DNA from: Candidatus Avelusimicrobium alvi
GTDB taxonomy: Bacteria > Elusimicrobiota > Elusimicrobia > Elusimicrobiales > Elusimicrobiaceae
Reading direction: 5' to 3'
NCBI GenBank assembly: GCA_002329395.1
Contig: DCTQ01000082.1
Span: 1-14,030 of the forward strand
Length of the DNA stretch: 14,030 bases
The notes beneath the pieces were generated by a model. It worked only from the letters and a program-made list of their open reading frames with translations, ran no database searches and was not told the origin of the DNA. Shown here one piece after another: positions 1 through 6,994 of this stretch; the first letter of the stretch is position 1; each line of letters starts with the position of its first letter. The position numbers were made by a program, and so were the translations under genes.

Positions 1-1
1 A

Positions 2-94
2 AATCCAGTTTTACGCGGCGCGTTTTACAACTCGCTGCCGCTTAAACAAGTAAAAACATTTTTCCGCTTTGAGGCGTTTTATAAACAGGGCTAA
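2..94 (+). CDS. C-terminal end of an unidentified protein (5' end outside the window)
   Basis: An open frame runs from the window edge to a TAA at 92-94 and encodes the last 30 residues of a protein. The tail is rich in aromatic and basic residues (…FFRFEAFYKQG) and its codons match the style of the neighbouring genes, so I read it as the 3' end of a real plus-strand gene. It converges on the minus-strand phosphatase at 167-961, with the palindrome at 115-140 between them. Thirty residues are too few to name a family. The call could be wrong if the upstream sequence is not open in this frame. Confidence 0.45.
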   Translation, partial: NPVLRGAFYNSLPLKQVKTFFRFEAFYKQG

Positions 95-114
95 GACCTG
101 CATAAAACGGCAAA

Positions 115-140
115 ACGGAGCGGAAAATTTTCCGCTCCGT
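115..140. terminator. Perfect 26-bp palindrome, probable terminator between convergent genes
   Basis: ACGGAGCGGAAAA is followed immediately by its exact reverse complement. In RNA this folds as a 9-bp GC-rich stem closed by an A4U4 loop. On the minus strand the stem is followed by TTTT (plus-strand A112-A115) and a second T-run, which suits Rho-independent termination of the phosphatase gene ending at 167. On the plus strand no T-run follows, so termination of the upstream plus-strand gene is less certain. Confidence 0.6.
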
Positions 141-166
141 ATCGTATCCCTCTAAATTCGCCGGGC

Positions 167-961
167 TTAGTCCGCTCTCTCCGGCACGTCCACAATTTTC
201 GGTGCGCCCTCGTCGTCAATCACCAAATACTGCAGTTTGCGGTGCATTCCCACGTCCACCGGAATCACGTTGGCCGTGCGGTCCAGCACGATACGCTCCA
301 CCTGCGTGTGCCCCACCACCTGCACCAGCGGGCTTTTGGGATAAGAGGCAATCAAATCCTCCAAATCTTCCCAAAAAATACCGCCGAAACGGTCCGGCCC
401 TTTGCGGCTGATGCTGATGTTAAAAATCGGATGTTTGAAAAACTCGTGCTTGATGGATTCTTTAAAAATTAAATTGATAAGCGCGGCGATATTGCCGGCA
501 TTGGCGTCGTCCAACTGCATCTGGAAAATCTTATACAGCTTGCGCGTTACGCCCGCGTGCGTGAACAGGAACCCTTTGTAGGCGTAAGCGGCCTTTAAAT
601 CGCCGTCCAACACCTGGCGGGTCAGCTTGTCGTGCATTACTTTGGCTTCTTCTTTGCTAAAGCCGGAAATCACAAAGTTAGACAGCAAAGGCTCCAGCTC
701 GTGGTTGCCCACCAGCCGCACGACTTCGCCCTGCCTCTCCCGCGCCTGTTTTTGGATGGAGTCCAGCAAGTCATCCACTTTGCGCGAAAAAGGCCCCCTG
801 TCAAAAATATCACCCATCTGCACCAAGCGGTTGTGGCCGCCGCACCAGTTGTTATGCTCGTCAATCAGCCCCGCATGGCGCAGGATTTTGACAAACGGTT
901 CAAACTGGCCGTGCACATCCCCCACGACCACCACTTGTTTCGGGTTTTTCTGGCTTTGCAT
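167..961 (-). CDS. PPP-type metallophosphoesterase (calcineurin-like, Ser/Thr-phosphatase fold)
   Basis: 264 residues. The metal-binding motifs of the PPP-like metallophosphoesterase family appear in order: GDVHG (14-18), GDIFDRG (50-56), GNHE (85-88), THAG with the conserved His (134-137) and GHT (217-219). Together these predict a two-metal site for hydrolysis of a phosphomonoester; the arrangement is closer to protein phosphatases and bacterial Shewanella-like phosphatases than to nucleases or cyclic-nucleotide phosphodiesterases. No signal peptide or membrane segment is visible, so a cytoplasmic location is likely. The start is the ATG at 961, with an AAGG-type ribosome site about 10 nt upstream. 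It is transcribed divergently from the glc-like operon and probably ends at the palindrome 115-140. Family is confident; substrate is unknown (phosphoprotein, Ap4A-like nucleotide or other). Confidence 0.88.
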   Translation of the reverse strand: MQSQKNPKQVVVVGDVHGQFEPFVKILRHAGLIDEHNNWCGGHNRLVQMGDIFDRGPFSRKVDDLLDSIQKQARERQGEVVRLVGNHELEPLLSNFVISGFSKEEAKVMHDKLTRQVLDGDLKAAYAYKGFLFTHAGVTRKLYKIFQMQLDDANAGNIAALINLIFKESIKHEFFKHPIFNISISRKGPDRFGGIFWEDLEDLIASYPKSPLVQVVGHTQVERIVLDRTANVIPVDVGMHRKLQYLVIDDEGAPKIVDVPERAD

Positions 962-1010
962 TGGTTTTGTACCTTATACAAATAATATAATAATAGTATA
1001 CAAAAAACAC
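962..1010. promoter_or_regulatory. AT-rich divergent promoter region
   Basis: The 77-bp gap between two divergent genes holds an AT-rich stretch that contrasts with the GC-rich surroundings. On the plus strand TATAAT lies at 986-991, about 48 bp before the ATG at 1039. On the minus strand TATACT (995-1000) is a possible -10 for the phosphatase gene. I find no convincing -35 at the right spacing on either strand, so exact promoters are uncertain. Confidence 0.45.
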
Positions 1011-1038
1011 GCGCCGCTACGGCTTGCGCTCCATTTTT

Positions 1039-3036
1039 ATGAAGATACCATCCGCCGCTCTGAAAAAGCTAAAACAAGCCGCCGGGGAAGAAAACGTCCT
1101 GACCGATGCCGTCTCCCTGTCGCTCTATGCTTACGATTGTTCGCTCTCCCGCACGCGGCCGGATGCGCTTATTAACGTCCCCAACCAAGAAGCCGTGGCC
1201 CCCATCCTGCGTATTTTACAGGAATATGCCGTCCCGTTCGTTCCGCGCGCCAGCGCGACGAACCACGCGGGAAGCTGTGCGGCCTTAAACGGCGGCGCGG
1301 TGCTTAACCTGACGCGGCTTAACCGGATTTTACAAATTAACACGCAGGAAGGATTTGCGGTTGTTGAACCGGGCGCCGTCGGCGGCGATTTGCAGGACGC
1401 ACTCGCCCCGCTGGGCTTTTTCTACGCACCCGATCCGGCCAGCGAACGCGTATGCACCTTGGGCGGCAACCTGGCCCAAAACGCCAGCGGCGCGCGCTGT
1501 ATGAAATACGGCGGCACGATTGACCACGTGCTGGAGGCGGATTTTATCCTGCCGGACGGAGGACCCCTGCATTTTTCCCGCCGGGACGGCGGACCCGATT
1601 TTATCGGTCTGCTGGCCGGGAGCGAAGGCACGCTGGGCGTCATTACGCGGATGAAGGTGAAAATCCTGCCCGCGGCCAAACACATCAAGACATTTCTCGT
1701 TACGTTTCCGTCGCTGGCGCACAGCGTGCAAACCGTCAGCGATTTGGCGGCCAAAGGCGTGATTCCGCGCTGCGTGGAAGCGATGGACCAAATCACCACG
1801 CGCGCCGTGGAAGAGTTTGCCCGCTCCGGCTACCCGACGGACGCCCAGGCCCTGCTTATTTTGGAGCTGGACGGCACGCCCGCGCAAATCGCTTCCGACG
1901 AAAAACAGCTGGAAGAAATCTGCCTAAAAAATCAGGCGCTTAAATTTATTCCGGCCAAAAACGAAGCCGAACGCCAAAAACTTTGGTTCGGCCGCCGCGC
2001 CGCCTACGCCGCGATGGCGCGCCTGGCGCCCAACGTAATGGTGGGCGACGGCACCGTCCCGCGCAGCGAACTGCCCCGCGCGCTGGCTAAAGTCCGCCGG
2101 ATTTTAGACGATAACAACATTTACGCCAGCCTCCTTTTTCACGCGGGGGACGGCAACTTCCATCCGCAAATCGTGTTTGACGAGCGCAACAAGCCCGACG
2201 CGGTGCGCGTTACCCGCGCACTAAAAGAAATTTTACAAGCCTGCGTGGACTGCGGCGGCACCATATCGGGCGAACACGGCGTAGGCGTGGAAAAACGCGC
2301 CGTAATGGCCTATCAGTACGATAAACCCACACTGGATTTGTTTACCCGTATTAAACGCGCGGCGGACCCGAAAAACATCGCCAATCCGCTCAAGCTCATT
2401 CCGCTGGCCTATGCGGAAAAAGCACGCCCCCAGCAGCCTCTTTCCGCCGCCGCACAACAACTGGCGGACAATATCCGCACGCGCCGGGAAGCCCGCGTGC
2501 CCTGCACGGTAACGGGCGCGAATACGCGGCTGAAAACGGCGGCGGAGCATCCGCTTTCGGCACGGCCCCTTAACCAAATTTTGGATATTGATAAAACCAA
2601 TTACACCGTTACCGCCGGGGCCGGCGTGACGCTGGCCGAACTCGCGCAGGCGCTGGGGCGCGAAAACGTATACAGTATTTTGCCCGAAAAAGGGAAAGGC
2701 ACGCTGGGTGGCGCGTTCGCCTCCGGCTGTCTGCCCGGTTTTTATCCGCACGTGCTGGGGGTGGAAGCCCTCCTGCCGGACGGGTCATACGTGCGCTACG
2801 GCGGGAAACTGATGAAAAACGCCGCCGGATATAATCTGGCGCGCCTGTTTGCGGGCTCGCAGGGCACGCTGGGCCTGGTTACACAGCTGACGTTTAAAAT
2901 TTTTGCCAAGCCCGTGCCCAAAGCGCCCGAACTGCCGTTTCAGCCCGCGCCCGCCAACGCGCTGTGGCGCGCCGTCAAAGCGCAGCTGGACCCGGAAGAT
3001 TTATTCCCCCCGCTTACAGGAGACGCCCGTGTCTGA
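1039..3036 (+). CDS. GlcD-GlcE fusion: FAD-dependent 2-hydroxyacid (glycolate/D-lactate type) dehydrogenase
   Basis: 665 residues from the ATG at 1039; an in-frame TTG at 1024 adds five residues, and neither has a visible Shine-Dalgarno. Residues about 1-460 are a full GlcD/D-lactate dehydrogenase: an FAD-binding PCMH half (about 35-215, with LGGNLAQNASGARCMKYGG and AGSEGTLG) and the FAD-oxidase C-terminal half, with HAGDGNFHP near 367 and GTISGEHGVG near 406. From about 480 onward the chain starts a second PCMH-type domain of GlcE type, recognised by GGKLMKNAAGYN near 587 and AGSQGTLG. It stops at 665, far short of a whole GlcE (about 350 residues). The expected reaction is oxidation of a 2-hydroxyacid to the 2-oxoacid, passing electrons through FAD to the iron-sulfur partner encoded by the overlapping next gene. 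Substrate cannot be read from sequence. Both domain assignments are strong. Confidence 0.88.
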   Translation: MKIPSAALKKLKQAAGEENVLTDAVSLSLYAYDCSLSRTRPDALINVPNQEAVAPILRILQEYAVPFVPRASATNHAGSCAALNGGAVLNLTRLNRILQINTQEGFAVVEPGAVGGDLQDALAPLGFFYAPDPASERVCTLGGNLAQNASGARCMKYGGTIDHVLEADFILPDGGPLHFSRRDGGPDFIGLLAGSEGTLGVITRMKVKILPAAKHIKTFLVTFPSLAHSVQTVSDLAAKGVIPRCVEAMDQITTRAVEEFARSGYPTDAQALLILELDGTPAQIASDEKQLEEICLKNQALKFIPAKNEAERQKLWFGRRAAYAAMARLAPNVMVGDGTVPRSELPRALAKVRRILDDNNIYASLLFHAGDGNFHPQIVFDERNKPDAVRVTRALKEILQACVDCGGTISGEHGVGVEKRAVMAYQYDKPTLDLFTRIKRAADPKNIANPLKLIPLAYAEKARPQQPLSAAAQQLADNIRTRREARVPCTVTGANTRLKTAAEHPLSARPLNQILDIDKTNYTVTAGAGVTLAELAQALGRENVYSILPEKGKGTLGGAFASGCLPGFYPHVLGVEALLPDGSYVRYGGKLMKNAAGYNLARLFAGSQGTLGLVTQLTFKIFAKPVPKAPELPFQPAPANALWRAVKAQLDPEDLFPPLTGDARV

Positions 3037-4336
3037 TTTTCGCCCGCTTGAGCTGGATCCGCTTCATCCCAAACGCCACCTGCGCACCCTGCACACGCCG
3101 TTCGGCCCGCGCGCGGTGTACGATTCCGCCTCATTCTGCACCCGCTGCGGCAGCTGCCAGCAGGCCTGCCCGACTTATGTTTTAACGGCAGAAGAAACCT
3201 TCTCTCCGCGCGGACGCAACCAGGCCGTACGCCTGGCGGCGGAAGGCAAATTAAATCCGGCGCAGAATAAAGAACTGTTATCCCGACTGGTTAATTCGTG
3301 CCTGCTGTGCGGCCGCTGTACGCAGGCCTGCGCCGGCAAAATCCCAACGGCCGAACATATGCTGGAACTGCGCCGCACCTTAAACGGGCGCGCGCTTCCC
3401 GCCCTGTTACACACCCTGCTTTCCTGGCGTTCCCGCCGACCGGGTTTATTCCGTTTTATGGTCCGCGCCGGGCTTGCACTGCGCCGCGCGGGTGCGGTGC
3501 GCCTGCTGCGCCTGATGGGGCTCACCCGGCTGCCCGGCCTGGCCTGGATAAATCACGCGGATGACATTCTTCCCGCGCGCACGCCGGCATTTGCCAAACG
3601 CCTCCGGCAAGCGAAAATTCCGGCCGCCCCGCAAGACCCCGCACTTATCTACCTGCCCTCGCTGGAAGCCGAATTTTTTATGCCGGACCTTGCGGCGTCC
3701 GTCCTCCAAACCGCCGCCCCAAAACGCGGCGCGCACATCTGGCAGAACACGCCGAGCGGCCTGTTTGAATACGTATACGGAAACGTACGCCAAAGCCGCC
3801 GGCTGGTTAAAAACCTCATCCGCCGCCGCGAGCAAACGGGCAAGCTCCCGCTGCTTACCGACAGCGTGGACGTATACCTGTTTCTGCGCCGCGCGCCCCA
3901 GCTGTTTGAGCGGTGGCCGCGCTGGCAGCAAAAAGCGCGCGAATTTGCCGAACATGTGCTTTTTATCACGGATTTTATGCCTAAAAAACCTGCGCGGGCG
4001 GCGGAAATCGCCTCTCCCGTGCGCTTGGATTATTCCGCCCTGTTCCGGCGCGAAGGCGAACCGTTTGCGGCCGCGCAGAAAACTTTGAAAACACTTTTCA
4101 AGAAAAATTTTGTAGAGTGTTTGTATAAAGACGCGGACACGCCCGCGTTTGGTTACGGTTTCGTACGGCACAATTTGGCGGAAAGGGTTTGCATGGACGC
4201 CGTACGGAGCATCGCCCGAACACAGACAGGGACTGTGTTTACATTGTCAGGGCTGTCTGCTTTGGAACTGGACTTTTGCCTAAAACAGTTTTATCCGTAC
4301 GCCAAAGCAGATCACTTCGCACGCTTAAACGGGTGA
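3029..4336 (+). CDS. GlcF-like iron-sulfur subunit with degenerate C-terminal half
   Basis: 435 residues from GTG at 3029, chosen because AGGAGA (3018-3023) lies 5 nt upstream and the start overlaps the glcDE stop by 8 bp, a sign of translational coupling; the upstream in-frame ATG at 2903 lies inside glcDE. Two 4Fe-4S motifs are clear: Cys37-40-43-47 and Cys91-94-97-101 (the second with CAGKIPT in place of the usual CP). This is the ferredoxin-like part of GlcF/LldE/HdrD-type subunits, which carry electrons from the flavoprotein to the membrane pool. The remaining 330 residues keep a GlcF-like length, but the CCG-domain cysteine signatures are absent; only three isolated cysteines remain. 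No transmembrane segment is obvious. It may be a shortened electron-transfer subunit rather than a full GlcF. Family confident, activity inferred. Confidence 0.8.
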   Translation: MSDFRPLELDPLHPKRHLRTLHTPFGPRAVYDSASFCTRCGSCQQACPTYVLTAEETFSPRGRNQAVRLAAEGKLNPAQNKELLSRLVNSCLLCGRCTQACAGKIPTAEHMLELRRTLNGRALPALLHTLLSWRSRRPGLFRFMVRAGLALRRAGAVRLLRLMGLTRLPGLAWINHADDILPARTPAFAKRLRQAKIPAAPQDPALIYLPSLEAEFFMPDLAASVLQTAAPKRGAHIWQNTPSGLFEYVYGNVRQSRRLVKNLIRRREQTGKLPLLTDSVDVYLFLRRAPQLFERWPRWQQKAREFAEHVLFITDFMPKKPARAAEIASPVRLDYSALFRREGEPFAAAQKTLKTLFKKNFVECLYKDADTPAFGYGFVRHNLAERVCMDAVRSIARTQTGTVFTLSGLSALELDFCLKQFYPYAKADHFARLNG

Positions 4337-4340
4337 ACAT

Positions 4341-5531
4341 ATGCAATCATTCAGGCCGGAAAACGGCAAGCTGTCGGCCGAAGAAAAGCTGAACCTGCTG
4401 GTGGAGTTTGGCGCGCGCATTTCGTGTGAACTGCGCTTAGACAAGCTTTTAGACATCATTGCCCAGCAAATTACTAAAATGCTGGATGTCGGACGCTGCA
4501 CCATTTACCTTAAAGACGTAGAAAAGAATGAACTCTGGTCCAAAATCGCCCAAGGGCGCGGGCTGGAGCACACCGAAATCCGCGTACCGCTTAACGGCAG
4601 CGGCGTTATTTCCATCGTCGCCCGCACGGGCGAAACCATCAATCTTCCCAACGCATACGAAGACCCGCGCTTTTCCATGGACGTGGATATGGTAACCGAT
4701 TTCCGCACCCATTCCATGCTGGCTATTCCCTTAAAAAACAATTCCGGCAAAGTGCTGGGCGTATTTCAGGTGGCAAATAAAGCCGACGCCACCGCTTTTG
4801 ACAAAAAGGACGAAGGCATCCTGCTCCTGCTGGCCACGCTGGCGGGAAGCGCGATTGAAATCGCCAAACTGTATCAGGACGTGCACGTCGCCCAGCTGGA
4901 AACCATTTACCGCCTGGCCGTTACCGCCGAATACCGCGACCAGCAGGATACCCGCGCCCACTTAAAAAACATCAGCATCATTTCGTATCTGCTGGCGCTG
5001 GGAATGAACAAAAAAGATTCCGAACTGATCAAAAACGCCAGCCCCCTGCACGATATCGGCAAAGTGGCGCTGGCGGACAACATCCTCTTAAAACCCGGCA
5101 AGCTGACCCCGGAAGAGTTTGAAATTATGAAGTCCCACACCGTCTACGGCGGACGTATTCTGGAAGGGGCGCATTCCAAGGTGCTTAAAATTGCGCACAA
5201 AATGGCCTGCTACCACCATGAAAAATGGAACGGGTCCGGCTACCCCAAAGGCCTGAAAGGGGAAGACATCCCGATAGAAGCCCGCATTATTACGGTGGCC
5301 GACGTGTTTGACGCGCTGTGCGCTTTCCGCATGTACAAAAAAGCCTGGAAGACCGATGACGCCTACGCGTATATTTTGGGCGAGTCCGGCAAATCGTTTG
5401 ACCCGCACGTGGTGGCGGCGTTTAAAAAAATCTATCCGTCCGTGCGCAAGCTCTACGCCAATATCTCCGTCAACCAGCCCCAGCCGCAGACAAGCGATGT
5501 GCCGGTAACGGACGAAAAGAAAAATTCTTAA
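4341..5531 (+). CDS. GAF domain plus HD-GYP domain protein, likely cyclic-di-nucleotide phosphodiesterase
   Basis: 396 residues. The N-terminal part (about 15-175) reads as a GAF sensor domain: a helical start, then alternating strands ending in VLGVFQVANK. The C-terminal part is an HD-GYP domain with His237-Asp238 in HDIGK, a later conserved His in KSHTVYGG, and YHHEKWNGSGYP at 291-302, followed by ARIITVADVFDAL. HD-GYP proteins hydrolyse c-di-GMP, and some act on cGAMP. The motif has Asn in HHEKWNGSGYP where many members have Asp. No GGDEF, receiver or membrane segment is present, so the GAF domain is the likely input. The ATG at 4341 follows the glcF-like stop by 4 bp, so it belongs to that operon; the GGGTG just upstream is a weak ribosome site. 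The ligand of the GAF domain is unknown. Confidence 0.9.
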   Translation: MQSFRPENGKLSAEEKLNLLVEFGARISCELRLDKLLDIIAQQITKMLDVGRCTIYLKDVEKNELWSKIAQGRGLEHTEIRVPLNGSGVISIVARTGETINLPNAYEDPRFSMDVDMVTDFRTHSMLAIPLKNNSGKVLGVFQVANKADATAFDKKDEGILLLLATLAGSAIEIAKLYQDVHVAQLETIYRLAVTAEYRDQQDTRAHLKNISIISYLLALGMNKKDSELIKNASPLHDIGKVALADNILLKPGKLTPEEFEIMKSHTVYGGRILEGAHSKVLKIAHKMACYHHEKWNGSGYPKGLKGEDIPIEARIITVADVFDALCAFRMYKKAWKTDDAYAYILGESGKSFDPHVVAAFKKIYPSVRKLYANISVNQPQPQTSDVPVTDEKKNS

Positions 5532-5534
5532 TTT

Positions 5535-5563
5535 AAAACCCCGGTTTTCCGCCGGGGTTTTTT
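5535..5563 (+). terminator. Rho-independent terminator of the glc-like/HD-GYP operon
   Basis: A GC-rich stem CCCCGG/CCGGGG (5539-5544 with 5552-5557) with a 7-nt loop is followed by TTTTTT (5558-5563) and preceded by AAAA. It starts 3 nt after the HD-GYP stop codon. Confidence 0.92.
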
Positions 5564-5592
5564 GTCTGCCGCCGCTCCGCCGGAGTTATTCG

Positions 5593-5778
5593 CCCTCACA
5601 GTCTAAACATTCCTAAATTTTCCCTTCGGGCATATGCCATCGTTCATATCTCTATACCGCGGCCAAGGCCGCCAAAGCCGTCCGCCCACACAGTCTGAAT
5701 ATCCCTACATTTTCCCTCTGGGCGTACGCCACCGTCCATATGCCTGTACCGCGGTCAAGGCCGCCAAAGCCGTCCGCC
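5593..5778. repeat. Two tandem imperfect 92-bp repeats in a 290-bp non-coding spacer
   Basis: Unit A starts at CCCTCACAGTCT (5593) and unit B at CCCACACAGTCT (5685). Over 92 aligned bases I count 15 substitutions and no gaps; the last 21 bases are identical. Each unit holds two palindromes. The first is GGCATATGCC in A and GGCGTACGCC in B, where two symmetric changes preserve pairing. The second is GCGGCCAAGGCCGC in A; in B one C-to-T change still allows a U-G pair in plus-strand RNA. The 92-bp period is not a multiple of three and the frames hit stops, so it is probably not protein-coding. The spacer 5564-5850 holds these repeats and the mnmA promoter region and nothing else I can recognise. 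Confidence 0.85.
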
Positions 5779-5779
5779 A

Positions 5780-5831
5780 GGACAAAATACTATAATATAG
5801 TGTCCTTTTGGCTTTCAACCTTAAGTACAAT
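5780..5831 (+). promoter_or_regulatory. Probable mnmA promoter region with an inverted repeat over a -10-like box
   Basis: TATAAT at 5791-5796 sits between inverted arms GGACA (5780-5784) and TGTCC (5801-5805), and is itself inside the palindrome CTATAATATAG (5790-5800). A second -10-like TACAAT is at 5826-5831, 19 nt before the mnmA ATG. Neither has a good -35 at standard spacing. The arms could be an operator for a dimeric regulator, which is inference only. Confidence 0.45.
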
Positions 5832-5850
5832 TTACACTGTGAGGTAATTG

Positions 5851-6930
5851 ATGGAAAAAGAGACGATACTCATCGGCCTGTCGGGCGGGGTGGATTCCGC
5901 CGCCGCGGCCGTCATACTCAAGGAACAGGGGTACCGCGTCATCGGCGCGACGATGCTGGTGTGGGACCCTTCTCTTCCCGTACCGGAAGGCGCGTACCAA
6001 AAAAACGCGTGCCTTTCTCCCGAAAAAGAAGATTTAACGGAAATTGAACACATCGCGTCCAAACTCGGTATTGAGTTTTTAAAAGTGGACTGCCGCGAGC
6101 CGTACCGCGCGGCGGTGCTGGACAACTTCCGCCTGGAATACGCCTGCGGCCGCACGCCTAACCCGTGCGTGCTCTGCAACAGCCTGATTAAATTTGGCGT
6201 ACTCCCCTCCGCCGCCGAGCGGCAGGGCGTGAAGTTTGATAAATTCGCCACCGGCCACTACGCCCGCGTGGAACAGGACCCGAAAACCGGCAAATACCTG
6301 CTAAAAAAAGCGAAAGATTTATCACGCGACCAAAGCTATTTTCTGCACCGCCTGACGCAGAAACAGCTTTCCCGCGTACTCTTCCCGCTGGGGGAAATGA
6401 CGAAACCCGAAATCCGCGAAATTGCGCGCCAGGCGGGTCTGGCCGTGGCCGAAAAAGAAGACAGCCAGGACTTTTACTGCGGCGATTACAACGACTTGCT
6501 GAACTTCCCCAACAAACCCGGGGACATTGTTACCTTGGACGGCAAGCCCGTTGCGCGGCACCAGGGCATTTGGGGCTACACGATAGGCAAACGCAAGGGC
6601 CTGGGCATCGGCGGATTTAAAGTGCCCATGTATGTGGTGCGGCTGGACGCCGAAAAAAACCAGGTCGTCATCGGCCCGAAAGAAGCGCTGTATTCCGCGC
6701 GCCTGCAGGCCGACCGCGCCAGCTGGGTGGCGGGCGAACCGCCCGCGCCGGAATTTACCTGCGAAATTAAAATCCGCAACCTGCATATGCCCGCCAAAGC
6801 GACGGTGCGCATATTGGACGGAGGCGCCTTGGAAGCCGTGTTTGACGAGCCGCAGCTTTCCGTTACGGCCGGCCAGTCCGCCGTGCTCTACGACGGGGAC
6901 ACCGTGCTCGGCGGCGGAATGATTTGCTGA
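5851..6930 (+). CDS. mnmA: tRNA-specific 2-thiouridylase MnmA
   Basis: 359 residues from ATG 5851, with GAGG at 5841-5844 as ribosome site. The N-type ATP pyrophosphatase P-loop SGGVDS is at residues 11-16. The first catalytic cysteine is Cys106 in TPNPCVLCN, the segment DQSYFL follows, and the second catalytic cysteine is most likely Cys210 in DSQDFYCGDY. The PP-loop, central and C-terminal beta-barrel domains are all present (HQGIWGYTIGKRKGLGIGG marks the central domain), and the length is normal. MnmA makes s2U at wobble position 34 of tRNA Lys, Glu and Gln using ATP and a sulfur relay. Compared with the E. coli-type DSTGICF, the second cysteine is placed one residue later. It appears monocistronic, ending at the terminator 6951-6982. 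Confidence 0.94.
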   Translation: MEKETILIGLSGGVDSAAAAVILKEQGYRVIGATMLVWDPSLPVPEGAYQKNACLSPEKEDLTEIEHIASKLGIEFLKVDCREPYRAAVLDNFRLEYACGRTPNPCVLCNSLIKFGVLPSAAERQGVKFDKFATGHYARVEQDPKTGKYLLKKAKDLSRDQSYFLHRLTQKQLSRVLFPLGEMTKPEIREIARQAGLAVAEKEDSQDFYCGDYNDLLNFPNKPGDIVTLDGKPVARHQGIWGYTIGKRKGLGIGGFKVPMYVVRLDAEKNQVVIGPKEALYSARLQADRASWVAGEPPAPEFTCEIKIRNLHMPAKATVRILDGGALEAVFDEPQLSVTAGQSAVLYDGDTVLGGGMIC

Positions 6931-6950
6931 CGTTTTACCGCACGCCATAA

Positions 6951-6982
6951 AAAAGCCCCGGGCCGTTTGGCCCGGGGCTTTT
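6951..6982. terminator. Bidirectional terminator between mnmA and the pilin-like gene
   Basis: AAAAGCCCCGGGCC and its exact reverse complement flank a GTTT loop (6965-6968). The GC stem has T-runs on either strand, so it can end both mnmA (stop at 6930) and the convergent minus-strand gene (stop at 6995). Confidence 0.93.
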
Positions 6983-6994
6983 GGATATAAGCGG

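Noticed and set aside
3446..4171. 241-codon minus-strand open frame opposite the glcF-like gene
   Set aside because: Shadow frame with low-complexity basic composition and no ribosome site worth noting.
5593..5778. CRISPR array or attC-type array
   Set aside because: Only two units, no spacers between them, unit length too long for CRISPR, and no integron core sites or cas/integrase genes.
5593..5778. Degraded gene on the minus strand (peptide like AYARRENLGMFRL in each unit)
   Set aside because: Several differences fall at third codon positions, which is suggestive, but the 92-bp period puts the units in different frames, stops interrupt both, and the palindromes with paired changes explain the conservation better. 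Not fully excluded.
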